Counted from the stretch's first letter, positions 1-5,462 are shown. The stretch: 6,370 nucleotides of DNA from Actinomycetota bacterium (GCA_009701085.1 WLKV01000039.1:1-6370); one strand, 5' to 3'. Notes: a model not told the origin generated them from the letters alone. Translations and numbers: made by a program.

Positions 1-494
1 GTCGTAAAAAGAGCATCTCCGCCTATCGCCAGGGCGGTCGCATCGTCATCTCTATCCCTGCCCGACTGAGCAAAGCCGATGAGCGAGCCATCGTTCCCGA
101 GATGATCGCCAAGATCCGCAGCCAGGAAGAGGCTAAGACCCCAGGGGAAGGCGACCTCATCGCCCGAATCGATGAGCTGCTCACCGAATTGGCACCTGAA
201 ATCACTGAACGCCCCGTCTCAGTGACATGGAGAGCGATGCGCGAGCGCTGGGGCTCATGTACGAGCGTCGACCGCTCTATCCGCATCTCTGACCGCCTCA
301 AGATGGCGCCTGCCTATGCCCTCGATTACGTCCTCTTCCATGAGGCTATCCACCTTCAATACTTCGACCATGGCGCCGAATTCACCGAGGTCCTAGCCCG
401 ATTTGAGGATTCAGAGCTGGCCAGCGCCTATCTCGATGGATATGAGGCAGCCGAGCGAGCCCTCTTGGCCCCCGTTGAACTCGAGAAGATCTAG
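1..494 (+). CDS. YgjP-like (DUF45/M48-type) zinc metallopeptidase, 5' end missing
   Basis: The reading frame is open from the first complete codon at position 3, so the gene starts before the window; an internal ATG at 102 should not be taken as the start. The upstream residues (RKKSISAYRQGGRIVISIPAR) fit the N-terminus of actinobacterial YgjP-like proteins. Visible motifs are the family signature RWGSC at about 249-263, and the zinc-binding HExxH as HEAIH at 339-353, followed by FDHGAEF with a histidine in the place of the third metal ligand. In this family the two HExxH histidines and a downstream histidine bind zinc and the glutamate activates water. The physiological substrate is not known for most members. 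No signal peptide or membrane segment is visible in the part present, so the protein is probably cytoplasmic. A TAG stop is at 492-494. The gene is cut by the window edge, not visibly broken. Family assignment is firm; function beyond probable peptidase is not. Confidence 0.88.
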   Translation, partial: RKKSISAYRQGGRIVISIPARLSKADERAIVPEMIAKIRSQEEAKTPGEGDLIARIDELLTELAPEITERPVSVTWRAMRERWGSCTSVDRSIRISDRLKMAPAYALDYVLFHEAIHLQYFDHGAEFTEVLARFEDSELASAYLDGYEAAERALLAPVELEKI

Positions 495-513
495 CCCAAA
501 CCCTGTCCAAATC

Positions 514-536
514 TCCACGCACAATCCCCGCGTGGA
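514..536 (+). repeat. Short hairpin after the metallopeptidase gene
   Basis: TCCACGC (514-520) and GCGTGGA (530-536) form a 7-bp perfect stem with a 9-base loop, 20 bases after the upstream stop codon. No U-run follows directly, only GTTTTG eight or so bases later, so this is at most a weak terminator or an RNA 3'-end stabiliser. The remaining bases between the two genes show no convincing promoter. Confidence 0.35.
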
Positions 537-606
537 ATCGGCGTTTTGAGCGTGAGCGGGAGTATCGTTCCAGCCAGTACACATGAGCGCCAAGCACATG
601 GGTCGA

Positions 607-618
607 ACGGAGGCAAAA
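607..618 (+). promoter_or_regulatory. Strong Shine-Dalgarno deciding the DUF5679 start
   Basis: ACGGAGG followed by CAAAA and ATG at 619. This near-ideal ribosome site selects the inner ATG over the one at 583. Confidence 0.75.
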
Positions 619-789
619 ATGACAGAGGTAGAGACATACAAGGGTGACGCTTACTGCGTTAAGTGCAAAGAGAAGCGTGATTTCGAGGGAACTGTAAAGA
701 TCTCAGACTCTGGTCGTCGCATGGCACAGGGCATCTGCCCAGTGTGTGGCACCAAGGTAAATCGCATTCTCGGCAAGAAGCCAGAATAA
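619..789 (+). CDS. DUF5679 family small zinc-ribbon protein
   Basis: A 56-residue protein with two CxxC knuckles, C13-x2-C16 (YCVKC) and C40-x2-C43 (CPVCG), separated by 23 residues, which should bind one zinc ion. The surrounding residues (AYCVKCKEKRDFEG, then MAQGICPVCGTKVNRILGK) match the actinobacterial DUF5679 family as I know it. Its role is unknown; the basic C-terminus and zinc ribbon suggest contact with nucleic acid or ribosomes, but that is inference. The start is set at ATG 619 because ACGGAGG lies five bases before it. An in-frame ATG at 583 would add 12 residues (MSAKHMGRTEAK), has no comparable ribosome site and does not look like the family. The gene stands alone, followed by a strong terminator. 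Confidence 0.85.
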   Translation: MTEVETYKGDAYCVKCKEKRDFEGTVKISDSGRRMAQGICPVCGTKVNRILGKKPE

Positions 790-812
790 GTTTTACGTCA
801 CTATACGTAGTG

Positions 813-850
813 ATAACCCTCGCCCTTATGGGCGGGGGTTATTTCTTTTT
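813..850 (+). terminator. Intrinsic terminator after the DUF5679 gene
   Basis: The left arm at 813-825 (ATAACCCTCGCCC) pairs with the right arm at 830-842 (GGGCGGGGGTTAT) over 13 positions, with one G-U pair and a TTAT loop. The U-rich tract TTTCTTTTT follows to 850. The opposite strand lacks a U-run at the matching place, so it works for plus-strand transcription. It separates the small zinc-ribbon gene from the ThiF-like gene, which must then have its own promoter. Confidence 0.9.
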
Positions 851-908
851 CCACAGAAAGTAGGCGCGCTCGCAATGCGCCACGTCTACCTGCCCAGAAT
901 GCGCAGCT

Positions 909-2051
909 ATGAGAACGTTAAAGCGCGGTACATCACTCTTCTCCACCACTACTCCCGGCGAATATTTCCTCGGTACATCCACGCGAGCAATTCGCATCTA
1001 CACCACTGAGCAGAAGCTCATCGCTGAACAACTCGCACAAGGCCTAAGCGAGGATGCAGTTGCCCAGCTCACAGGAGTTTCGCCGATTGCGATCCACAAT
1101 CTCATTACAGAACTTGCCCATCAATCTCTCTTAGATACGTCGCAGGGAAGCATCACGCTCAGCAATCGCTTCATCTCAAAGCTTGAAGGTCGTGCAGATA
1201 AAAATAGTAAGCCCGAGCGCGATGCTGCCTTTATCCAACTTCAAGCGCGTATCGCACCCGAGCTCAACTACTGCACATGGTCACGCGGTGCTACCGATGG
1301 TGGAGTTGCGATCCTCAGCGAACGACAGAACTACCTCATTGAAATCTCCGGAGGCAATCGCGTCGCCACACTTCTCTATTCGCTCTTACTCACAAGTGGC
1401 TTCACGCAAGTGCGCTTCACTGCAACAGCGCGAGGTCGACATTCATCGATAGGAGACCTCGATATCGGCGTCGATGGAATCAACTCATCGCACTTTGGAT
1501 TCTCTTTTACCAATAACCGCGAGGAACTCCGTCGTGATTACACCCTCTTTCCGCTTGATAAGAGCGCCAACTATCTTGATGAAGCATCAACTCCAGATCT
1601 GGCAATTCATTGTGGTGATATCGATCCTGAAAAGTTGGCGCTATGGATGAGCTACAGCCAGCCATTTCTGCATATTCCTCATCCTCACGGAGGTCGCGCA
1701 GAGATAGGGCCTTTGGTGATTCCTGGAAAGACTCCCTGCCTTCGATGTGCAGAGCTTTCAGAGCGCGATCAAAGTGGCGTTATTTCTCATCGTTCACTTC
1801 GTAGCGATGAAATATATGAATATCCGCAGATTGCCGCTCACGCCGTTGCTTCACTCGCTGCTGCGCAAGTTGTTGCCTATTGTGATGCGCTCACAACAGT
1901 TCAGAGTAAATCACTTGCGAAAGAAGAGACGCGGCTCGAAGTAACTCATCAAGATCTCTTCGGAAAGATCACACTCATTGACTATCAATTACTAGCGCAA
2001 CCACAGGTGGTGGCGATTGCTCGCCATCCACTCTGCGGATGTGCTTTCTAA
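909..2051 (+). CDS. ThiF/TOMM-type E1-like (cyclodehydratase-like) protein
   Basis: A 380-residue protein. Residues about 33-90 look like a winged helix-turn-helix, comparable to the leader-peptide-binding part of TOMM cyclodehydratase partners. Residues about 140-215 resemble a degenerate ThiF nucleotide-binding fold: SGGNRV at 147-152 stands where E1-like enzymes have a glycine-rich loop. The C-terminal third carries GPLVIPGKTPCLRC, with C277 and C280, and the protein ends HPLCGCAF with C376 and C378. CxxC plus CxC would form the structural zinc site of E1-like proteins. Relatives are usually annotated as TOMM precursor leader peptide-binding protein or ThiF family. No YcaO partner, dehydrogenase or Cys-rich precursor is in this window, so a peptide-modifying role is not supported here. 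No Shine-Dalgarno precedes the ATG; CAGAAT at 895-900 could be a -10 giving a nearly leaderless transcript. Family call is fairly sure, function open. Confidence 0.75.
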   Translation: MRTLKRGTSLFSTTTPGEYFLGTSTRAIRIYTTEQKLIAEQLAQGLSEDAVAQLTGVSPIAIHNLITELAHQSLLDTSQGSITLSNRFISKLEGRADKNSKPERDAAFIQLQARIAPELNYCTWSRGATDGGVAILSERQNYLIEISGGNRVATLLYSLLLTSGFTQVRFTATARGRHSSIGDLDIGVDGINSSHFGFSFTNNREELRRDYTLFPLDKSANYLDEASTPDLAIHCGDIDPEKLALWMSYSQPFLHIPHPHGGRAEIGPLVIPGKTPCLRCAELSERDQSGVISHRSLRSDEIYEYPQIAAHAVASLAAAQVVAYCDALTTVQSKSLAKEETRLEVTHQDLFGKITLIDYQLLAQPQVVAIARHPLCGCAF

Positions 2052-2059
2052 TTTCTTCT

Positions 2060-2422
2060 TTAGATATCTTCTTGGATCATGCGAGCAGCAGCAATGACCT
2101 GACGTGGTGGTCGACCTGCGCGACGCTTACGTTCGATGATCACGCCATCTTCAATCAATTGGCCGCCCCAGACGCCACATGGCTCTTGGCGAGATAGTGC
2201 GCCATCGAGACACTTGTTCCGTGATGGGCATGTGCCGCAGAGCGCCTTCGCCTCCGCAATTCCCTGGTCTGTCTCGGAGTAGAAGAGCTCAGGGTCTGCA
2301 GAATGGCATGGCAAGGTAAAAGCCTTGGCGTTGTCATATGTGAAGGTCACATCGTTCAAGCCAATCTTTTCGCCGCTATCTGCCCAGCCTGGTACCTGTA
2401 GTTCGCTGAAGAGAACTGTCAT
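2060..2422 (-). CDS. whiB7: WhiB7 (WblC) family iron-sulfur transcription regulator
   Basis: A 120-residue protein read from ATG at 2422. Four cysteines, C39, C62, C65 and C71 (C-x22-C-x2-C-x5-C), bind the [4Fe-4S] cluster. GVWGG at 83-87 is the WhiB turn that contacts the primary sigma factor. ERKRRAGRPPR at 97-107 is an AT-hook-like tail. That tail, the EPCGVWGG context and the position beside uvrD2 and nudC point to the WhiB7 subclass, which in Mycobacterium and Streptomyces (as WblC) activates intrinsic resistance to ribosome-targeting antibiotics. WhiB7 works with the housekeeping sigma factor at promoters with an AT-rich box just upstream of the -35. The start is chosen because GAGGTG lies seven bases upstream; an in-frame GTG at 2431 is part of that ribosome site and is less likely. 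The long leader upstream appears to carry an attenuator. The gene runs tail to tail into the ThiF-like gene. Confidence 0.9.
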   Translation of the reverse strand: MTVLFSELQVPGWADSGEKIGLNDVTFTYDNAKAFTLPCHSADPELFYSETDQGIAEAKALCGTCPSRNKCLDGALSRQEPCGVWGGQLIEDGVIIERKRRAGRPPRQVIAAARMIQEDI

Positions 2423-2515
2423 AGCTCTCACCTCTTCTCTCTATTTCTAGACCTTTCGATCTATCTCGTTTCTCTCTGATCTGATCTTTTTCTCTTTATT
2501 AACGTGCGTTGGTGG
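2423..2515 (-). promoter_or_regulatory. Purine-rich untranslated leader between attenuator and whiB7
   Basis: Between the terminator U-run and the whiB7 start the transcript is almost all A and G in its later part, with repeated GATC, AGAGA and GAGAGAAGAGG runs. I see no hairpin and no credible second promoter, which makes read-through from the upstream promoter the likely source of whiB7 mRNA. It ends in the ribosome site AGAGGTG. The low pyrimidine content should keep the ribosome site single-stranded. Confidence 0.55.
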
Positions 2516-2557
2516 AAATAAAAAAGGACCTACAAATCCTTTGTGGATTTGAGGCCC
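2516..2557 (-). terminator. Intrinsic terminator / attenuator upstream of whiB7
   Basis: Read on the minus strand, the 5' arm GGGCCTCAAATCC (2557-2545) pairs with the 3' arm (2538/2539 to 2526) as 13 base pairs with one G-U pair and one bulged U at 2532. The loop is ACAAA (2544-2540). TTTTTTATTT follows at 2525-2516. It lies 18 bases after the stop of the 61-codon upstream ORF and about 95 bases before whiB7, on the same strand as both. Either it ends the transcript of the small ORF, or, as I favour, it is the conditional terminator of the whiB7 leader, as known for whiB7 in other actinobacteria. Confidence 0.92.
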
Positions 2558-2694
2558 TTGTGGGTTCTATTCGAATTACTCGACTAGAGCTCCTGTGGCC
2601 TCAACCACTGCATAAAAGTTGGCGTAAAACGCTGACTTTGTTGCTGTGGGCCAAGCTGCGCGCTTATGAGTGCGCTTAGCTGTGGCTGTTGAGG
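2549..2694 (-). promoter_or_regulatory. Candidate antiterminator and protector helices of the whiB7 leader
   Basis: Three segments in minus-strand order can pair in mutually exclusive ways. Segment 1, CCTCAAC (2694-2688), and segment 2, GTTGAGG (2605-2599), form 7 perfect pairs. Segment 2 read as TTGAGGCC (2604-2597) and segment 3, GGCCTCAA (2556-2549), form 8 perfect pairs. Segment 3 is the 5' arm of the terminator. Segments 1 and 2 are inside the upstream ORF, segment 2 starting some 25 bases before its stop, and segment 3 lies after it. This is the arrangement of a translation-coupled attenuator. The pairings are directly visible; their use in vivo is inference, and GGCC-rich sequence can pair by chance. 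Confidence 0.6.
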
Positions 2695-2761
2695 TTGTAT
2701 GAGCAGCAGAAGGAACAGACGCACGAGCGCCTGCTGTTGTTGAAGCGAATACTGAATTCAT
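2576..2761 (-). CDS. 61-codon upstream ORF of whiB7 (probable leader peptide)
   Basis: A 61-residue reading frame with AAGGAG five bases before its ATG, one of the best ribosome sites in the window, so it is very likely translated. The product is low in complexity: 16 Ala, 10 Thr and 6 Ser, with a basic stretch KRTHKR near residues 29-34 and a more hydrophobic end (FYANFYAVVEATGALVE). There is no Cys, no clear membrane helix and no recognised domain. It begins 74 bases after uvrD2, is preceded by a promoter-like element, and stops 18 bases before a strong terminator that stands in front of whiB7. I read it as the ribosome sensor of a whiB7 attenuator, where translation itself matters more than the product. 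The alternative is a small independent protein gene with its own terminator. It is longer than a typical leader peptide, which leaves room for both roles. Confidence 0.7.
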   Translation of the reverse strand: MNSVFASTTAGARASVPSAAHTTSTATAKRTHKRAAWPTATKSAFYANFYAVVEATGALVE

Positions 2762-2790
2762 TTCAACTCCTTCTTCTAGTAGATGGAGTA

Positions 2791-2831
2791 AGGGTACGGG
2801 AGGCCTAATAGTTCTGGCAACCCAATTAAAT
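2791..2831 (-). promoter_or_regulatory. WhiB7-type promoter for the whiB7 leader
   Basis: On the minus strand, ATTTAATT (2831-2824) is followed by GGG, then a -35 TTGCCA (2820-2815), an 18-base spacer and TACCCT (2796-2791), which fits the actinobacterial TAnnnT -10. An AT-rich box three bases upstream of the -35 is the known binding pattern of WhiB7 with the housekeeping sigma factor, so autoregulation is suggested. Transcription would start near 2784, a few bases after the -10 and shortly before the ribosome site of the upstream ORF, giving a leader of about 360 bases. It lies just after the uvrD2 stop. Confidence 0.55.
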
Positions 2832-2835
2832 CCCT

Positions 2836-4485
2836 CTAAGAACCGGCGAGTAACCCAGATTCACGCAGGAATGGGCTGGGGCTCTTGCGATACGAGATAT
2901 GTAAATCGGCCTTAGCGCGCGTAATTCCCACATAGAAGAGGCGTCGCTCCTCATCAATCGATGCATCCGATACAGGTAGTTGCCCCTCGGATGCGCCGAT
3001 CAGAAAGACTCGCTCCCACTCAAGACCCTTGGCTGCATGCAGAGTTGCCAGGGTTACGACAGGCATCGTCGGTGGATTGTTCTGCTGCACGCGATCTTCA
3101 ACTTCGCGTAGGTATCCGCGCAACGTCTTGGGTGTGAAGTTATCGTCGCTATCGAGCTCGCGCGCTAAATGTAGAAGCGCTGCAATGCCATCGATTGCTT
3201 CGCCCGTTAAATATGGCTGAGCTAACGTGCGAAGTTCATCGATCCATCCTTGGCCTTCGGTAGGAATAACCGATGCTTTACGCACTTCGCTTAAGAAGTC
3301 GCGCACTTCTTTGCGATCGAAGAATCTTTCGGTGCTACGGACTTGATATGGCAAATTTACTTTGAGCATCGCGCGTTCAACGCTCTTCAACTGTGAATTG
3401 GTACGAGCCAAGATTGCGACTTCGTGTGGTGGAGTTCCAGAGTTCAGGAGATCTGTAATTTCTGAGAGCACACCATTTACTTCGGCAGCCTCATCAGAGT
3501 AGCCAACGACGCTGGGCGCACTGCCATGGTCGTTTTGGGCGACGAGCTCTTGTCCCATTGATCCATGGCGCAAAAGCGCATTGGCTGCAAAGGTAATTTC
3601 AGGAGTAGAGCGATAACCCGTGCTGAGTCGAATCACTTCAGCATCAGGAAAACGTTGTGTAAATGTATTGAGGAAGACAGGAGTGGCGCCAGCGAATGAA
3701 TAAATAGTTTGAGCAGGATCGCCCACGACGCAGATATCGTTTCGCTTACCAAGCCACGCATTAATTAAGCGTTGTTGAACTGGCGAAACATCCTGATACT
3801 CATCGATAGTGAAGTATCTGTATTGGTCTTGTACTCGTTCACGAACTTCGCGTTCTTCCTCAAGCATTGCGGCACAGAGAAGGAGAACGTCTTCAAAGTC
3901 GATAGCTAGCTCTTGCTTCTTGACTGATTCATAAGCGGTATAGATCTGCACCATCTGCTCAGGCAAGACACGAGGTTTCTGCATGCGCTTAGAGATTTCG
4001 TCGACGTAATCACTCGGCGCAACTTGTGAAACTTTTGCCCATTCGATTTCAGATGCAATATCTCGCATGAGTTCGCGATTTGTAGCGCGGATGGAGCCAC
4101 TTAAACCGGCACGGTTAATTGCTTCAGTAAGAAATCCGGTCTTTGTTGTCATTAAATCTGGTGTACGACCGCCGAATACTGAGGGCCAGAAGTAGAGCAA
4201 TTGCTTTAGCGCTGCTGAGTGGATGGTGCGCGCTGCAACTGTAGGAACGCCCAAGGAACGAAGTCGAGCACGCATCTCACCTGCAGCTTTTGCAGTAAAG
4301 GTAAGTGCCAATACTTTCTGCGGATCCATTGTTCCGATAGCTGCGGCATATGCGATGCGATGTGTAATTGCACGAGTCTTTCCGGTGCCCGCTCCTGCAA
4401 TAACGCAGACAGGTCCACGTGAGGCAAGTGCTACAGCGCGTTGATCGGGATCAAGCGCTGCGAGGATCTCGTCCTCTATCGCCAT
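2836..4485 (-). CDS. uvrD2: UvrD2-like superfamily 1A DNA helicase, short form
   Basis: A 549-residue UvrD/Rep-type helicase that would unwind DNA 3' to 5' using ATP in repair or replication. Motifs appear in order: Q-motif glutamine Q15; Walker A AGAGTGKT at 30-37; motif Ia LALTFTAKAA; Walker B DEYQD at 228-232; motif III GDPAQTIYSFAG from about 255; motif IV RLSTGYRSTPE; motif V TLHAAKGLEW; and motif VI FYVGITRAK, with R523 as the likely arginine finger. Only about 25 residues follow motif VI. Mycobacterial UvrD2 is about 700 residues and continues with an HRDC domain and a tetracysteine domain; neither is present, and I see no continuation in another frame after the TAG stop. The start is supported by GGAG seven bases upstream. 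The gene begins 28 bases after nudC and should share its transcript. Helicase call certain; UvrD2 subtype rests mainly on synteny. Confidence 0.92.
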   Translation of the reverse strand: MAIEDEILAALDPDQRAVALASRGPVCVIAGAGTGKTRAITHRIAYAAAIGTMDPQKVLALTFTAKAAGEMRARLRSLGVPTVAARTIHSAALKQLLYFWPSVFGGRTPDLMTTKTGFLTEAINRAGLSGSIRATNRELMRDIASEIEWAKVSQVAPSDYVDEISKRMQKPRVLPEQMVQIYTAYESVKKQELAIDFEDVLLLCAAMLEEEREVRERVQDQYRYFTIDEYQDVSPVQQRLINAWLGKRNDICVVGDPAQTIYSFAGATPVFLNTFTQRFPDAEVIRLSTGYRSTPEITFAANALLRHGSMGQELVAQNDHGSAPSVVGYSDEAAEVNGVLSEITDLLNSGTPPHEVAILARTNSQLKSVERAMLKVNLPYQVRSTERFFDRKEVRDFLSEVRKASVIPTEGQGWIDELRTLAQPYLTGEAIDGIAALLHLARELDSDDNFTPKTLRGYLREVEDRVQQNNPPTMPVVTLATLHAAKGLEWERVFLIGASEGQLPVSDASIDEERRLFYVGITRAKADLHISYRKSPSPFLRESGLLAGS

Positions 4486-4513
4486 GTGATGACTCCATCT
4501 AAGTGGCTAGAAA

Positions 4514-5443
4514 TTATCGCCACGTTTCGCCGCCCTGTGCGGTTTCGCCGAGCCAACCTTCAATCATCTTGCGCGCAACAGAGATCGTTGGCGGAAGTAA
4601 AAGTGAACCGTCAGCTGCCGCAGCTTTGAGTTCTGCGCGACTAAACCATTTCACTTCAGTGATCTCTTCACCATCTCCCTTGGCAACGCCAGGGTTATCG
4701 GTAACTGCCTCAAAGGCAATCATGATGCTGGCAGGAAATGGCCACGGTTGTGAACCGAGATATTTAATTTCGCTGACCGTGATTCCGGATTCTTCAAAGA
4801 CTTCGCGCGAAACACATTGTTCAAAGGTTTCACCTGGTTCGAGAAATCCGGCAAAAGTTGAGAAGCGACCTTCAGGCCATACAGGTTGATGTCCCAAGAG
4901 AATGCGATCGTCGCGATCTTTGATAAGAACGATGACGGCTGAATCTGTACGTGGGTGATGTTGGCTCTGATCTGCATCGCAGAAGCGCGCAGCTCCCCCG
5001 AGATCCACACGAGTTGGACCACCACATCGAGGGCAGCGCGGATGTGCACGATGCCAGTTGCTAATGGCCGTCGAATGGAGCGATAGTTCAAATTCCATCG
5101 GTGAAAGTTGTGCGCCGACTTCGCGAAGAGTTGTGAAACCAACGCTCTTCACCTCATCAGAGACTTCGTCTACCCACTGGGTATCCCATGCAAAGTAGGG
5201 AGAACGGTCAACGAGATCAAGGCCTAAAAAGTAGCGAGCACCTTCTGTGAATTTTCCCGATGCAATCAGTTCGGAAATCTGAGGCGCGTGAGAAAAGGTG
5301 AGTTTTTCATCAACCGATGCGATGCGACCTTCAGCGATATGAAGAATCTTTGCTTTCTGCCACAAAGTATCGAGAGTGCCTTGATTGGTACGCAATTCTC
5401 CGGCGCGATCAATATGGGAAGGGTGCTGATGAATCGCGCTCAT
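4514..5443 (-). CDS. nudC: NudC, NAD+/NADH diphosphatase (Nudix hydrolase)
   Basis: A 309-residue protein close to the length of mycobacterial NudC. It hydrolyses NAD(H) to nicotinamide mononucleotide and AMP, and in E. coli also removes NAD caps from RNA. The Nudix box lies at 199-221: G199, E205, then R213-E214 and E217-E218 with G220, the metal-binding helix. SQPWPFPAS at 231-239 is the signature that marks NAD(H) specificity in this family. A zinc-ribbon region shows C137, C140 and C155, with no fourth cysteine where E. coli NudC has one; H162 or H163 may replace it. The N-terminal third is the usual poorly conserved NudC domain. No Shine-Dalgarno precedes the ATG; TAACCT lies six bases before it, so the mRNA is probably leaderless. 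It is first in a nudC-uvrD2 operon. Stop TAA at 4516-4514. Confidence 0.95.
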   Translation of the reverse strand: MSAIHQHPSHIDRAGELRTNQGTLDTLWQKAKILHIAEGRIASVDEKLTFSHAPQISELIASGKFTEGARYFLGLDLVDRSPYFAWDTQWVDEVSDEVKSVGFTTLREVGAQLSPMEFELSLHSTAISNWHRAHPRCPRCGGPTRVDLGGAARFCDADQSQHHPRTDSAVIVLIKDRDDRILLGHQPVWPEGRFSTFAGFLEPGETFEQCVSREVFEESGITVSEIKYLGSQPWPFPASIMIAFEAVTDNPGVAKGDGEEITEVKWFSRAELKAAAADGSLLLPPTISVARKMIEGWLGETAQGGETWR

Positions 5444-5462
5444 AGACGCAGGTTACTAGTCT
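5444..5462. promoter_or_regulatory. Divergent leaderless promoters between nudC and the phosphatase-family gene
   Basis: Only 19 bases separate the two divergent starts. On the minus strand TAACCT (5455-5450) is followed by six bases and the nudC ATG. On the plus strand TAGTCT (5457-5462) is followed by six bases and an in-frame GTG at 5469. Both match the TAnnnT -10 and place transcription start on or next to the start codon. The -10 boxes nearly touch, so the -35 regions would lie inside the opposite coding sequence, and the two polymerases could not bind at once. I see no convincing -35 for either. Confidence 0.5.

Noticed and set aside
102..494. Treating ATG at 102 as the start of the metallopeptidase gene
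   Set aside because: The frame is open without a stop to the window edge, and the upstream residues look like the conserved N-terminal part of the family, so the gene is cut at its 5' end.
583..618. Longer DUF5679 protein from ATG at 583
   Set aside because: No ribosome site at 583, while GGAGG lies five bases before ATG 619; the extra 12 residues do not resemble the family.
863..881. GGCGC / GCGCC inverted repeat upstream of the ThiF-like gene
   Set aside because: Only 5 bases per arm in GC-rich sequence; expected by chance.
2576..2761. The 61-residue ORF as a TOMM/RiPP precursor for the ThiF-like protein
   Set aside because: It has Ser and Thr but no Cys, no recognisable leader/core boundary, no YcaO nearby, and its setting is better explained as the whiB7 leader ORF.
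2800..2806. GGCCTC at 2805-2800 (minus) as a further protector pairing with segment 2
   Set aside because: It pairs only 6 bases at a distance of about 200, it is part of the palindrome AGGCCT, and it would lie in the promoter spacer upstream of the likely transcript start.
3029..3220. Plus-strand and alternate minus-strand reading frames within uvrD2, nudC and the phosphatase-family gene, such as 3029-3220, 4503-4889 and 4720-5142
   Set aside because: They overlap fully motif-bearing genes, lack ribosome sites or leaderless boxes, and give proteins with no recognisable features; they are shadows of the real frames.
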